From Pedobacter nyackensis (lineage in GTDB: Bacteria; Bacteroidota; Bacteroidia; Sphingobacteriales; Sphingobacteriaceae), in the NCBI RefSeq assembly GCF_900176505.1, contig NZ_FWYB01000006.1, forward strand, positions 231,817-295,816: a stretch of DNA of 64,000 bases. The letters run 5' to 3'. A program made the position numbers and the translations under genes. The notes under the pieces are model-generated. The model made no database searches and was not told the DNA's origin. It was given only the letters and a program-made list of their open reading frames with translations. Below, one piece after another: positions 17,425-27,141 of this stretch; the first letter of the stretch is position 1, and the number at the start of each line of letters is the position of its first letter.

Positions 17425-18185
17425 CCTGCCATTTGAATCATACGTTGTGCAAGATCTTTGCCCAGGTAGCCATCAATTATACCATGCACGAGATATAAAA
17501 TAGGTGTCATTAAAATAGCGACAACGAATTTATAAGTGTAATTAACAAGACCAATAGCAGCTACCATTTGCCAGCTCCAGTGATACTGTGGGTTCAAATA
17601 AAATGCAATGAAGATAACCACGAAGCTATCAATGAATTGCGATATTACTGTCGACCCAGTGGCCCGTAACCAGAGCGCCTTATCTCCTGTAAACCTTTTA
17701 ATTCGGTGAAATATCAAAACATCGGCCATTTGTCCCACTAAAAAGGCAACTACCGACCCTACGATGATCCACATTCCCTGTCCAAATATCCCTGCAAATG
17801 CAATGTTCATGTTTAAAGCCTCCCCGTTAATATTCTGATTTACCCAAAAATCTGAGGGAGTCAGATGCATAGCAGCACCCACGACAATAAATGCATAAGA
17901 AATTAAAATTGCTGTCAATACAGATAAAAAACGGACTTGCTTTACACCGAAATATTCATTAATAATATCGGTCATAATAAATATAAAAGGCCAAGTTAAA
18001 ACGCCTGCCGACATATTGAAAGATAAATTAGGTACACCAAGTAAACTAATGTCAAACTGTTTGATACCCAGTGATCCTTCAACAGTAAAAATCTTCACTC
18101 CGATGAATTCTGACAGGATAGCATTAGCAACAAAAAAAGCACCCAGAACGAGCAATAATCTACTCTCTTTAGTTTTAAAACTCAT
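17415..18185 (-). CDS. yhhQ: Queuosine precursor transporter (YhhQ family)
   Basis: 256 residues with about six membrane helices. Family marks are LLVLGAFFVANAILSEFIGV at the start, FNMSAGVLTWPFIFIMTDII (the TDII motif), NEYFGVKQVR, and TGSTVISQFIDSFVVIFIAF. YhhQ proteins import preQ0 or preQ1 for tRNA queuosine synthesis. It is divergent from the methionine aminotransferase gene over a short intergenic stretch. No preQ1 riboswitch was recognised upstream. queE lies about 6 kb away. Confidence 0.88.
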   Translation of the reverse strand: MSFKTKESRLLLVLGAFFVANAILSEFIGVKIFTVEGSLGIKQFDISLLGVPNLSFNMSAGVLTWPFIFIMTDIINEYFGVKQVRFLSVLTAILISYAFIVVGAAMHLTPSDFWVNQNINGEALNMNIAFAGIFGQGMWIIVGSVVAFLVGQMADVLIFHRIKRFTGDKALWLRATGSTVISQFIDSFVVIFIAFYLNPQYHWSWQMVAAIGLVNYTYKFVVAILMTPILYLVHGIIDGYLGKDLAQRMIQMAGRR

Positions 18186-18251
18186 AGCAAGCTGAAATTA
18201 TTAAATAAATCTGATATAAGCCGATAAAATATTATTTCTATTTTCGTTGTA

Positions 18252-19397
18252 ATGATATCTATTCAGTCGAAACTACCGCACACAGCCATTACGATTTTTT
18301 CCGTAATGTCTAAACTTGCAGAAGAGCATAATGCAATCAATCTGTCTCAGGGATTTCCTGATTATGATTGCGACCCAGTATTAATAGATTTGGTTACCGA
18401 TGCCATGCAAAAAGGCTTTAATCAATATGCTCCTATGCCTGGTTTGCCCATACTTAGGGAGGTAATTGCCGAAAAAGTAAGTAATTTGTACGGAGCAAAC
18501 TACCATCCAGATACAGAGGTAACGATTACCGCGGGTGGCACCCAGGCAATCTTTACAGCTTTAAGCGCTTGCATCAATTCCGGTGATGAAGTCATCATCT
18601 TTGAACCGGCTTACGATTGCTATGCCCCGGCAATTAAATTATTGGGAGGCTTGGTTAAACCCTACGAACTGGCTCCGCCGGATTATGAAATAGACTGGGA
18701 AATGGTTAAAAAACTATTTACGGCCAATACGAAGATGATTATCCTGAATAGCCCGCAAAATCCTACAGGATGTATTTTATCAGAAAAAGATATCAAAGCG
18801 CTGATCAAGCTTACTAAAAATACAGATGTACTGATTTTAAGTGATGAGGTGTATGAACATATCATTTTTGATGGCCAAAAGCATCAGAGCATTGCCTCCT
18901 ATCCTGAGCTTAAAGAAAGAAGCTTTATCGTTGCTTCATTCGGCAAACTATTGCATACAACAGGCTGGAAGATGGGCTATTGCCTGGCACCCGAACAACT
19001 TATGAAAGAGTTTAGAAAGGTGCATCAATTTAATGTTTTTAGTGTAAATACACCTATGCAGGTTGGGATTGCCAATTACCTTAAAAATGCAGAAACCTAT
19101 ATCGGACTTTCTGCTTATTTTCAGCAGAAAAGGGATTTCTTCCGATCATTACTTACAGAAACAAAATTTAATTTACTACCTTGTAACGGATCTTATTTTC
19201 AATGTGTTAGCTATGCACACTTAAACCAAGAAAAAGACGTTGATATGGCACAAGGGCTTGTTAAAGAATATGGTGTAGCAAGTATCCCTGTTTCAGCCTT
19301 TTATATCAAGAATACAGATCACCAGGTATTGCGATTTTGTTTCGCCAAAAAGCAAGAAACTTTAGAAAAAGCCGTTGAGAGACTAATGAAATTATAA
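18252..19397 (+). CDS. Methionine/glutamine aminotransferase (YbdL/MtnE-like)
   Basis: 381 residues, fold-type-I aminotransferase. Marks: NLSQGFPDYDCDP near residue 30, NSPQNPTGCIL near 168, SDEVYEHIIFDG near 198, and SFGKLLHTTGWKMGYC near 232 with the PLP lysine in FGK. It matches YbdL and kynurenine/glutamine transaminase K-like enzymes, which aminate 2-keto-4-methylthiobutyrate using glutamine. The next gene, 25 nt away, is an omega-amidase, which removes the ketoglutaramate produced; the two make a functional pair. Confidence 0.88.
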   Translation: MISIQSKLPHTAITIFSVMSKLAEEHNAINLSQGFPDYDCDPVLIDLVTDAMQKGFNQYAPMPGLPILREVIAEKVSNLYGANYHPDTEVTITAGGTQAIFTALSACINSGDEVIIFEPAYDCYAPAIKLLGGLVKPYELAPPDYEIDWEMVKKLFTANTKMIILNSPQNPTGCILSEKDIKALIKLTKNTDVLILSDEVYEHIIFDGQKHQSIASYPELKERSFIVASFGKLLHTTGWKMGYCLAPEQLMKEFRKVHQFNVFSVNTPMQVGIANYLKNAETYIGLSAYFQQKRDFFRSLLTETKFNLLPCNGSYFQCVSYAHLNQEKDVDMAQGLVKEYGVASIPVSAFYIKNTDHQVLRFCFAKKQETLEKAVERLMKL

Positions 19398-19422
19398 TTT
19401 TAATCCCCTATAGTTTAAAAGA

Positions 19423-20226
19423 ATGAACAGTCCACAATATTTAAATATAAATAACTTAAAAGTCACCATTTTCCAGGCCTATCTGTTCTGGGAAAACATA
19501 GATAAAAATTTACAGAATCTTTCATTACGACTTTCGATTGGTGTAAAGGAAAAAACAGACCTCATCGTTTTACCGGAAATGTTTAACACAGGTTTCAGCA
19601 TGAATGCAGTAGAGCTTGCGGAAGAAATGAACGGAAAGACCATGCAATGGATGAAACAAATTGCACAAAAATATGAATGTGTTGTTACCGGCAGTCTGAT
19701 TATTAAAGAAGACGGAAATTATTACAACCGCCTTATCTGGATGCTGCCAGATGGTGAATCCAGTCATTACGATAAAAGACACTTATTTGGATTAGGAGAT
19801 GAAGATAAAAGCTACACCCCTGGTAAGGATAAAGTTATTGTAGAGTTAAAAGGCTGGAAAATACGTTTAGCTATCTGCTACGACCTGCGTTTCCCGGTGT
19901 GGTTGCGCAACCAAAACGAAGAATACGATATTCTGCTGATCATTGCCAGCTGGCCAGATAAACGATCGGCACACTGGAAAGCATTGATTCCTGCCCGTGC
20001 AATTGAGAACCAAAGCTATGTGATTGCAGCCAATCGCGTTGGTCATGATGGAAAAGAGGTTTACCATAGCGGACATTCTATGTGCATTGATCCGATGGGG
20101 AAAACCGTTTATTATAAACCTGAAGATGAAGATTTGTATACCTTTAGTATTGGTTACGAAGAACTGGTTAAAACCCGCAGAAGCTTTCCTTTCTTAAAAG
20201 ACGCCGATAATTTTAAAATCTTATAA
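19423..20226 (+). CDS. Omega-amidase, nitrilase superfamily (YafV/Nit2-like)
   Basis: 267 residues. The Glu-Lys-Cys triad is visible: E in VLPEMFNTGFS (about 48), K in YDKRHLFGLGDE (about 120) and C in LAICYDLRFP (about 153). HLFGLGDE and ARAIENQSYVIAANRVG are typical of the YafV omega-amidase branch. It hydrolyses alpha-ketoglutaramate to 2-oxoglutarate and ammonia, pulling glutamine-dependent transamination forward. It lies between the aminotransferase and asparaginase-like genes with gaps of 25 and 12 nt, so it is surely part of that operon. Confidence 0.9.
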   Translation: MNSPQYLNINNLKVTIFQAYLFWENIDKNLQNLSLRLSIGVKEKTDLIVLPEMFNTGFSMNAVELAEEMNGKTMQWMKQIAQKYECVVTGSLIIKEDGNYYNRLIWMLPDGESSHYDKRHLFGLGDEDKSYTPGKDKVIVELKGWKIRLAICYDLRFPVWLRNQNEEYDILLIIASWPDKRSAHWKALIPARAIENQSYVIAANRVGHDGKEVYHSGHSMCIDPMGKTVYYKPEDEDLYTFSIGYEELVKTRRSFPFLKDADNFKIL

Positions 20227-20238
20227 CTGATTACTATT

Positions 20239-21270
20239 ATGTTTAGTCGCAGAAAATTTATAAAAACCACCGCCCTGTCAGCATCATTGCTTGCAATTGA
20301 CAAAAAAAGTGTAGCAGGATTGCTCCCTCCTGCTTTGAACGCTGCGGTAAAACCTATAGTGATCTCAACCTGGGATTTTGGAATTGCAGCGAATCAGGCT
20401 GCCTGGAAAACATTGATTTCAGGAGGAAAAGCATTGGATGCCGTTGAACAAGGTGTTCGCGTGCCTGAGGCTGATCCTAAAAACCAATCCGTAGGTTATG
20501 GTGGCTTACCAGACCGCGATGGTCATGTTACCCTTGATGCTTGCATCATGGATGAAGCTGGCAATTGTGGATCCGTTGCTGGTTTAGAGCACATTATGCA
20601 TCCAATATCCGTAGCCCGAATGGTGATGGAGAAAACACCACACGTTATGCTTGTAGGCGATGGCGCACTTCAGTTTGCACTTGAAAATGGTTTCAAAAAA
20701 GAAAAGTTACTTACAAAAGAAAGTGAAAAAGCCTGGAAAGAATGGCTTAAAACTGCTAAATACGCACCTGTGATGAACATTGAGAATAAACTTTACGATA
20801 AGTCTGCTCCCCAAAAATTACCAGGAAATCAATATAACCACGATACAATTGGTATGCTGGCTATTGATAGCCATGGAAATATCTCAGGGGCCTGCACAAC
20901 AAGCGGTATGGCTTATAAATTACATGGACGTGTAGGTGATAGTCCTATCATTGGAGCCGGACTATACGTCGACAATGAGGTTGGTGGCGCCACTTCTACA
21001 GGTGTTGGTGAAGAAGTTATACGTAATGTAGGTAGTTTTTTAGTCGTAGAGCTTATGAGACAAGGTTATTCACCCGAAGACGCCTGTAAAGAAGCAGTGA
21101 TGAGAATTATCAGAAAAAAACCTGAAACGGCAAAAAACATTCAGGTTGGTTTTCTTGCTTTGAATAAAAAAGGAGAATATGGTGCCTATGCTATCCAGAA
21201 GGGCTTTAGCTATGCCGTTTGCACCGAACAAAAAACAGATTTACTAATCCCTGGAAAAAGCTATTATTAA
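20239..21270 (+). CDS. Glycosylasparaginase / isoaspartyl peptidase-like Ntn hydrolase
   Basis: 343 residues. It starts with a Tat-type signal (MFSRRKFIKTTALSASLLAI), so it is probably exported. The Ntn-hydrolase autocleavage site is YNHDTIGMLAID, with Thr as the nucleophile that starts the beta chain at about residue 203. GNISGACTTSGMAYKLHGRV and GDSPIIGAGLYVDN match N4-(beta-N-acetylglucosaminyl)-L-asparaginases. It would split GlcNAc-Asn or beta-aspartyl peptides outside the cytoplasm. Third gene of the transaminase operon; its link to the first two is through asparagine/aspartate metabolism only. Confidence 0.87.
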   Translation: MFSRRKFIKTTALSASLLAIDKKSVAGLLPPALNAAVKPIVISTWDFGIAANQAAWKTLISGGKALDAVEQGVRVPEADPKNQSVGYGGLPDRDGHVTLDACIMDEAGNCGSVAGLEHIMHPISVARMVMEKTPHVMLVGDGALQFALENGFKKEKLLTKESEKAWKEWLKTAKYAPVMNIENKLYDKSAPQKLPGNQYNHDTIGMLAIDSHGNISGACTTSGMAYKLHGRVGDSPIIGAGLYVDNEVGGATSTGVGEEVIRNVGSFLVVELMRQGYSPEDACKEAVMRIIRKKPETAKNIQVGFLALNKKGEYGAYAIQKGFSYAVCTEQKTDLLIPGKSYY

Positions 21271-21354
21271 TATAAGTACAACCACCCGGTAAAGCACATT
21301 TCATTCTGCGCGATATTGTCTTTGAATTCCAATAAATAATTGGCTCAAAAATCT

Positions 21355-21362
21355 TATATTTG
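21355..21362 (+). promoter_or_regulatory. Predicted -7 box for lepA
   Basis: TATATTTG ending 8 nt before the ATG at 21371, so the predicted leader is only a few bases. No convincing -33 element at the usual distance. Confidence 0.5.
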
Positions 21363-21370
21363 CGCCACTG

Positions 21371-23158
21371 ATGAAGCACATACGTAATTTTTGCATAATT
21401 GCACATATTGATCACGGGAAAAGCACTTTGGCTGACCGTTTATTAGAATATACTAAAACCATTACCCAGCGCGAGGCTCAGGCTCAGTTGCTTGATAATA
21501 TGGATTTAGAGCGTGAACGTGGTATCACGATAAAAAGTCACGCCATACAAATGAATTATAAGGTTGGTGAAATTGAATACAATTTCAACCTGATTGATAC
21601 GCCGGGACACGTAGATTTTTCGTATGAAGTTTCTCGTTCTATCGCAGCTTGCGAAGGCGCATTACTTATTGTTGATGCGTCTCAAGGGATTCAGGCACAA
21701 ACCATATCAAACTTATATTTAGCTTTAGAGCATGATCTTGAAATCATTCCTATCCTAAATAAAATGGACTTACCTGGTGCAATGCCAGAAGAAGTTAAAG
21801 ATCAGATTATCGATTTAATAGGCTGTAAACGTGAGGATATTATTCCAGCATCAGGTAAAACTGGCATGGGTATACCGGATATCATTCAGGCCATTGTAGA
21901 CAGAGTTCCTGCTCCGGTAGGTGATCCTGAGGCACCTTTACAAGCGCTAATTTTCGACTCTGTTTTTAACCCTTTCAGAGGAATTATAGCTTACTATAAA
22001 GTAGTAAACGGCCAAATTAAAAAAGGCGATAAAGTTAAATTCATTAACACAGGTAAACAATATCTAGCTGATGAAGTTGGTATCTTAAAACTAGATATGT
22101 CACCTCGCAGTGTAGTAAAAACCGGTGATGTAGGTTACATTATTTCTGGGATTAAGGAAGCTCGGGAGGTAAAAGTTGGTGATACAATTACTACAGTCGA
22201 CAGACCATCGTTAGACTCGATTCAAGGTTTCGAAGAGGTTAAGCCAATGGTATTCGCTGGTATATACCCTGTTGACACCGACGAGTTTGAGGAATTACGC
22301 GAGGCGATGCACAAGTTGCAATTGAATGACGCTTCTATTGTTTTTGAGCCAGAAAGTTCGGCAGCATTAGGTTTTGGTTTCCGTTGCGGATTCCTTGGAA
22401 TGCTACACATGGAAATTATCCAGGAACGTTTGGAGCGTGAATTCGACATGACGGTTATTACAACTGTTCCCAACGTATCTTATATTGCAAGGACCACTAA
22501 GGGCGATGAAGTTATCGTAAACAATCCTTCAGATTTACCAGATCCAAGTAAATTGGATTCTGTGGAAGAACCCTTCATTAAAGCTAATATCATTACTAAA
22601 GCCGAATTTGTTGGTCCGGTAATGTCACTTTGTATTCAGAAAAGAGGGATTATCGTAAATCAATCTTACCTTACTTCTGATCGTGTAGAGCTTGTTTTTG
22701 AAATGCCTATGGGAGAGATTGTATTTGACTTCTATGATAAGTTAAAAACTATTTCTAAAGGTTATGCTTCATTTGACTATCATCAGATAGGCTATCGCAA
22801 ATCGGATTTGGTAAGACTGGATATGCTGTTGAACGAGGAACCTGTTGATGCTTTATCTTCATTGATTCACCGTAGCAATGCTTACGATTTTGGGAAGAAA
22901 ATTTGTGAGAAACTAAGAGAATTAATACCTCGTCAGCAATTTGAGATTAAGATACAAGCTTCTATTGGTGCAAAAGTTATTGCCCGCGAAACGCTTAGTG
23001 CTTTGCGTAAAGACGTTACCGCTAAATGTTATGGTGGTGATATTTCACGTAAGCGTAAATTACTTGAAAAGCAGAAACAAGGAAAGAAACGTATGCGCCA
23101 GGTTGGAAACGTAGAAATTCCACAATCAGCCTTTATGGCCGTATTAAAACTGGATTAA
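21371..23158 (+). CDS. lepA: Elongation factor 4 (LepA)
   Basis: 595 residues, the family's standard length. G1 is [14 protein letters not shown]3 is DTPGHVDF, G4 is NKMD; the effector region has [15 protein letters not shown]. After the EF-G-like domains II, III and V comes the LepA-specific C-terminal domain ([20 protein letters not shown] with KKRMRQVG after it). LepA is a ribosomal GTPase that helps back-translocation or subunit assembly under stress. The start lies a few nt after a -7 box. Confidence 0.98.
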   Translation: MKHIRNFCIIAHIDHGKSTLADRLLEYTKTITQREAQAQLLDNMDLERERGITIKSHAIQMNYKVGEIEYNFNLIDTPGHVDFSYEVSRSIAACEGALLIVDASQGIQAQTISNLYLALEHDLEIIPILNKMDLPGAMPEEVKDQIIDLIGCKREDIIPASGKTGMGIPDIIQAIVDRVPAPVGDPEAPLQALIFDSVFNPFRGIIAYYKVVNGQIKKGDKVKFINTGKQYLADEVGILKLDMSPRSVVKTGDVGYIISGIKEAREVKVGDTITTVDRPSLDSIQGFEEVKPMVFAGIYPVDTDEFEELREAMHKLQLNDASIVFEPESSAALGFGFRCGFLGMLHMEIIQERLEREFDMTVITTVPNVSYIARTTKGDEVIVNNPSDLPDPSKLDSVEEPFIKANIITKAEFVGPVMSLCIQKRGIIVNQSYLTSDRVELVFEMPMGEIVFDFYDKLKTISKGYASFDYHQIGYRKSDLVRLDMLLNEEPVDALSSLIHRSNAYDFGKKICEKLRELIPRQQFEIKIQASIGAKVIARETLSALRKDVTAKCYGGDISRKRKLLEKQKQGKKRMRQVGNVEIPQSAFMAVLKLD

Positions 23159-23203
23159 TCCTTTTATTGCTCATATTTTTAAACTAAACAACATCATTAA
23201 TAC

Positions 23204-24085
23204 ATGCAGTTACTTGACGGAAAATTCGCATCAGAAAAAATAAAACAGGAAATAGCAGTTGAAGCTGCAGATTTTTTAGCTAAGAGTGGAAGAAAGCCAC
23301 ATCTGATAGCAATTTTAGTTGGTAACGATGGTGGCAGCGAAACTTACGTTGCCAGTAAAATGAAGAATTGTGAAAAAGTTGGATTCCAATCCTCTTTGAT
23401 CAGATATGATGTAAGCGTAACTGAAGCAGAATTACTGCAAAAAATTGAAGAGATTAATCAGGATGCCGGAGTAGATGGCTTAATCGTACAACTACCCCTT
23501 CCTAAACATATTGATCCGGAAAAAGTGACGGAAAGAATTGATTACCGTAAAGATGTGGATGGTTTTCACCCGGTAAACCTGGGTCGTATGATGCGTAACC
23601 TTCCTTGCTTTATTCCGGCTACTCCTTATGGTATTTTATTGATGCTGCAGGCCTATCAAATTGATACTGCTGGTAAACACTGCGTAGTTGTTGGAAGAAG
23701 CAATATTGTTGGAAGCCCAATGAGCATCTTGATGGCTCGTAATGCTAATCCAGGTAACTGTACAGTAACACTAACACACAGTAAAACTACCAATTTAAAA
23801 GAACTGGCACTTCAGGCCGATATCATCGTTGCAGCGATTGGTAAAAAGAACTTTGTCACCGCTGATATGGTAAAGCCAGGAGCAATTATCATCGACGTGG
23901 GTATCAACAGAGAAACTTCTGATCAAACAAAATCAGGATATAAACTATTTGGTGATGTTGATTTTGAAAATGTTGCACCTAAGTCTTCATGGATTACTCC
24001 GGTTCCCGGAGGTGTTGGCTTAATGACTATTGTTGGTTTGCTTAAAAACACATTAGCTTCAGCAAAAGGAGAGATTTACAGCTGA
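23204..24085 (+). CDS. folD: Bifunctional methylenetetrahydrofolate dehydrogenase/cyclohydrolase
   Basis: 293 residues, standard FolD. Signature 1 is [20 protein letters not shown]; the catalytic lysine lies in [14 protein letters not shown]; the NADP site is [12 protein letters not shown] and the C-terminal signature [11 protein letters not shown]. It interconverts methylene-, methenyl- and 10-formyl-tetrahydrofolate for purine and formyl-Met synthesis. It follows lepA by 45 nt on the same strand and may be co-transcribed; convergent with the Rieske gene. Confidence 0.98.
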   Translation: MQLLDGKFASEKIKQEIAVEAADFLAKSGRKPHLIAILVGNDGGSETYVASKMKNCEKVGFQSSLIRYDVSVTEAELLQKIEEINQDAGVDGLIVQLPLPKHIDPEKVTERIDYRKDVDGFHPVNLGRMMRNLPCFIPATPYGILLMLQAYQIDTAGKHCVVVGRSNIVGSPMSILMARNANPGNCTVTLTHSKTTNLKELALQADIIVAAIGKKNFVTADMVKPGAIIIDVGINRETSDQTKSGYKLFGDVDFENVAPKSSWITPVPGGVGLMTIVGLLKNTLASAKGEIYS

Positions 24086-24093
24086 TTTTTTGA

Positions 24094-24435
24094 TTAACTA
24101 CCAAAAAGGCTTTTAAGCCAGCTTTCTTTAAAACCTACATATATCCCGTCGGACCTCAGTTCTACGGGATATATATTTATATAGTCACCTTGTCCTTCTG
24201 CGCCACGACCAGTATGTAAATCGTATTCCCAGCGGTGTATAGGACATACAAGGTGTCCGTTTTTACACCAACCACCGCTCAGCACACCACCTGCATGTGG
24301 GCAATAGTTTTGAACAACAAAAAACTCATTTGAGTACTTTATCAGGCATAGTTTCTTTCCATCGACATTAATTTGTTTAACAAAATCCTCCTCAGGCAGT
24401 TCAGTATCAATTTTATGCCACTTCAACTTATTCAT
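24094..24435 (-). CDS. Rieske [2Fe-2S] ferredoxin-like protein
   Basis: 113 residues from the preferred ATG at 24435 (MNKLKWHKIDTEL); an upstream ATG at 24477 would add 14 residues but brings the start close to the divergent queE promoter. Cluster ligands are in CPHAGG (Cys, His) and CPIHRWEYDLHTG (Cys, His), the Rieske pattern. There is no membrane anchor, so it is a soluble type like the small subunit of nitrite reductase or a dioxygenase ferredoxin. No partner oxygenase is nearby, so its redox partner is unknown. Confidence 0.88.
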   Translation of the reverse strand: MNKLKWHKIDTELPEEDFVKQINVDGKKLCLIKYSNEFFVVQNYCPHAGGVLSGGWCKNGHLVCPIHRWEYDLHTGRGAEGQGDYINIYPVELRSDGIYVGFKESWLKSLFGS

Positions 24436-24494
24436 ACATTGGTCATATATCCTCATCAAGATACATATAATCTCCATTTCATTAGATATTTATT

Positions 24495-24502
24495 TACCTT
24501 TG
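24495..24502 (+). promoter_or_regulatory. Predicted -7 box for queE
   Basis: TACCTTTG, full match to TAnnTTTG, 13 nt before the queE ATG. Predicted leader of about 7 nt. Confidence 0.5.
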
Positions 24503-24515
24503 CAATTCTAGAAAT

Positions 24516-25139
24516 ATGGCACATCAAATACCAGAAGACGGCACACTACTTCCTTTAATGGAAGAATTTTACACCATACAGGGCGAAGGATTTAACACTG
24601 GAAAAGCGGCATACTTTATCCGTTTAGGCGGTTGTGATGTAGGTTGCCATTGGTGTGATGTAAAAGAAAGCTGGGATGCTGAACTGCATCCGCTTACGCA
24701 TGCTGATGAAATAGTTGCAAAAGCCGACAGCTTTCCGGGAAGAGCTGTGGTGATCACTGGTGGTGAGCCTTTGATTTACAATCTGGATTATCTGACGAAA
24801 GAACTTCGTAAGAAAAACATATTAACCTTTATAGAAACTTCAGGTGCCTATCCCCTTTCGGGTGAATGGGACTGGATCTGTTTATCTCCCAAAAAATTTA
24901 AGTCTCCAAGACCTGATATCACACCTTTCGCAAATGAACTTAAGGTAATTGTATTTAACAAAAGTGATTTTGAATGGGCTGAGAAATATGCTGAAACAGT
25001 TTCAGAGAATTGCAAGTTGTATTTACAGCCTGAATGGTCAAAATCAAAAGAAATGACCCCTTTGATTATTGACTATGTAATGGCGAACCCAAGATGGGAA
25101 ATTTCTTTGCAAACTCATAAATATTTAAACATCCCTTAA
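24516..25139 (+). CDS. queE: 7-carboxy-7-deazaguanine synthase
   Basis: 207 residues, a small radical SAM enzyme. The cluster motif is CDVGCHWCDVKESW (CxxxCxxC). EEFYTIQGEGFNTGKAAYFI at the start and VVITGGEPLIYNLDYLTKEL match QueE, which contracts 6-carboxytetrahydropterin to the 7-deazaguanine core of queuosine. queC and queD are not in the window. YhhQ, the salvage transporter, is 6 kb upstream. Confidence 0.94.
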   Translation: MAHQIPEDGTLLPLMEEFYTIQGEGFNTGKAAYFIRLGGCDVGCHWCDVKESWDAELHPLTHADEIVAKADSFPGRAVVITGGEPLIYNLDYLTKELRKKNILTFIETSGAYPLSGEWDWICLSPKKFKSPRPDITPFANELKVIVFNKSDFEWAEKYAETVSENCKLYLQPEWSKSKEMTPLIIDYVMANPRWEISLQTHKYLNIP

Positions 25140-25150
25140 CGGGCGTACTA

Positions 25151-25158
25151 TATTTTTG
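25151..25158 (+). promoter_or_regulatory. Predicted -7 box for the OmpA/PD40 gene
   Basis: TATTTTTG, full match to TAnnTTTG, 39 nt before the ATG at 25198. Predicted leader about 33 nt. Confidence 0.48.
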
Positions 25159-25197
25159 CTACATTTAACACCATAGTTAATCCATATTGTAGCATTG

Positions 25198-27093
25198 ATG
25201 AAGAAAATTACGCTTTTAGTCTTCCTGTGTTTTATCATTCAAAGTGTTGGTGCCCAAAACTCCACAGTAAAGAAAGCACAAGCCAATTTTGATAAAGCAC
25301 AACAACACCTTACCACAAGTAATTACGATCAGGCAGTAACTTTATTACAGGAAGCTGTAAAGGCCGACCCTGCTTTTCAATTGGCTTATGTACAATTGGC
25401 AGATATCAACCGCAGGCTTAAATTGTATGAACAGGCAAAGCAAAATTATGCACAGGCAATAGCCCTTGGTGGAACCCCTGAACCCCGCGTTTATTATGGT
25501 TTTGCTGAGGCCGGAATCTTTACCGGTGATTATCAAAATGCTTTAAAAAACATCACCCAATTTATAGCAAGCTATAAAGGATCAGATCCTGATTTCATCG
25601 ACAAGGCAAAAAAATATTTAAAGGATTGTGAATTTGCTGTTGAAGCATTAAAACATCCTGTAAAATATGAACCGGTAAATATGGGTCGGGAAATTAATTC
25701 AACCCATCGCGATTACTTTCCCTCTGTTACTGCCGACCGAACCCAGTTAATTTTTAGCAGGAATATAGATGGCAATGAAGATTTTCATACGTCTTTCCGA
25801 ACCAATCAGTCGTGGAGCAATCCTATTCCTCTGAGTGAAAAAATTAATACAACAAAATACAATGAAGGTGCTCAATCCATTTCCCCTGACGGTTTATATT
25901 TGTTTTTTACAGGATGTAACAGACCAGATGGATTAGGAAGATGCGATATTTATGTCAGCCATAAAACCGGAAAAGAATGGGGAGAAGCTTTTAATCTGGG
26001 TGCTCCAATTAATACCCCATACTGGGAATCGCAACCCGCCATCAGTCCGGATGGAAGTACCTTATATTTCGTAAGTAACAGACCCGGCGGTCTTGGTGGT
26101 TACGACATATGGAAAAGTACCTTAAAGGCTGATGGATATTGGAGCAATCCTGAAAACCTTGGACCGGAAATTAACACCCCATATGATGAGCATACCCCAT
26201 TTATCCATCCAGATGGAAGAACATTGTACTTCTCCTCTGACGGCTGGCCAGGTATGGGGAATAAGGATATTTTTCTTAGCCGCGCTGATGAGCATGGTAA
26301 ATGGACGAAACCTGAAAACATGGGCTACCCCATTAATACCTTTAATGAGGAGACTGGCTTAATCGTTACGCCCGATGGCACAGATGGATTATTCTCATCC
26401 AATTTAAAAGGTGGTTACGGCGATATGGATATCTATCAGTTTACGATGCCGGAACATAAAAAACCCTTACCAATTACCTATGTAAAAGGCATTGTCACTG
26501 ATAAAGAGAGTAAAGCATTTTTGGAAGCCAATGTTCAGGTTGTAAATTTAAAAACCAGAAAAGTAGTCTATAATGATTTCACTTCAAAGGAAACGGGTGA
26601 TTTTATGGCTGTAATGCCCATTGGAAGCAGCTACGCCTTTAATGTAACAGCAGACGGCTACCTTTTTTATTCTGAGAATTATCAGTTAGACAGTACTTAT
26701 GTGAACAAACCATTTGTGGTAAATGTAGCGCTGGAAAAACTAATTGCCGGAAAGAATATGGTACTAAAGAACATATTTTTCAATACCAACGCATATGTGC
26801 TATTGCCTGCTTCGATAACTGAATTAAATACGCTCAAAGAGTTGCTTAAAAACAATATGAGTTTGCAGATTGAAATCCAAGGTCATACGGATAACATAGG
26901 TAATGATATTCAGAATGAGAAATTATCATTGCAGCGTGCAAAAGCTGTGTATGACCACCTGATCGAAGCACAAATTGCCCCAGAAAGGCTAACCTATAAA
27001 GGTTATGGCGAGGGTAAACCTATTGCTTCAAATGATACGGAAACAGGACGTAAACAAAACAGAAGAACCTCATTTGTTATTACAAAAATCTAA
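25198..27093 (+). CDS. OmpA-family protein with TPR and PD40 repeats
   Basis: 631 residues from ATG 25198; a TTG one codon earlier is less likely. Signal peptide MKKITLLVFLCFIIQSVGAQ. Order of domains: TPR repeats (about 25-155), PD40/WD40-like propeller blades (about 175-420; repeated SPDGxxLYF and GGYDIWKS patterns), a carboxypeptidase-regulatory-like beta domain (about 430-520) and a C-terminal OmpA peptidoglycan-binding domain with QGHTDNIGNDIQNEKLSLQR. The build matches PorE-type proteins tied to the type IX secretion system, and many related Bacteroidota lipoproteins. Here there is no lipobox. Which role applies cannot be told. Confidence 0.88.
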   Translation: MKKITLLVFLCFIIQSVGAQNSTVKKAQANFDKAQQHLTTSNYDQAVTLLQEAVKADPAFQLAYVQLADINRRLKLYEQAKQNYAQAIALGGTPEPRVYYGFAEAGIFTGDYQNALKNITQFIASYKGSDPDFIDKAKKYLKDCEFAVEALKHPVKYEPVNMGREINSTHRDYFPSVTADRTQLIFSRNIDGNEDFHTSFRTNQSWSNPIPLSEKINTTKYNEGAQSISPDGLYLFFTGCNRPDGLGRCDIYVSHKTGKEWGEAFNLGAPINTPYWESQPAISPDGSTLYFVSNRPGGLGGYDIWKSTLKADGYWSNPENLGPEINTPYDEHTPFIHPDGRTLYFSSDGWPGMGNKDIFLSRADEHGKWTKPENMGYPINTFNEETGLIVTPDGTDGLFSSNLKGGYGDMDIYQFTMPEHKKPLPITYVKGIVTDKESKAFLEANVQVVNLKTRKVVYNDFTSKETGDFMAVMPIGSSYAFNVTADGYLFYSENYQLDSTYVNKPFVVNVALEKLIAGKNMVLKNIFFNTNAYVLLPASITELNTLKELLKNNMSLQIEIQGHTDNIGNDIQNEKLSLQRAKAVYDHLIEAQIAPERLTYKGYGEGKPIASNDTETGRKQNRRTSFVITKI

Positions 27094-27105
27094 GGGAAGG
27101 ATATA

Positions 27106-27141
27106 AATAAGAAAAGCGATTAAATAACCGCTTTTCTTATT
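27106..27141. terminator. Convergent terminator overlapping the kdsA stop
   Basis: Perfect 13-nt arms (27106-27118, 27129-27141) with a 10-nt loop. The loop and right arm include the stop and last codons of kdsA, so the same DNA encodes protein and ends transcription from both sides. Confidence 0.78.

Noticed and set aside
18186..18251. preQ1 riboswitch in front of the queuosine transporter
   Set aside because: The short stretch is AT-rich and lacks the expected hairpin and A-rich tail.
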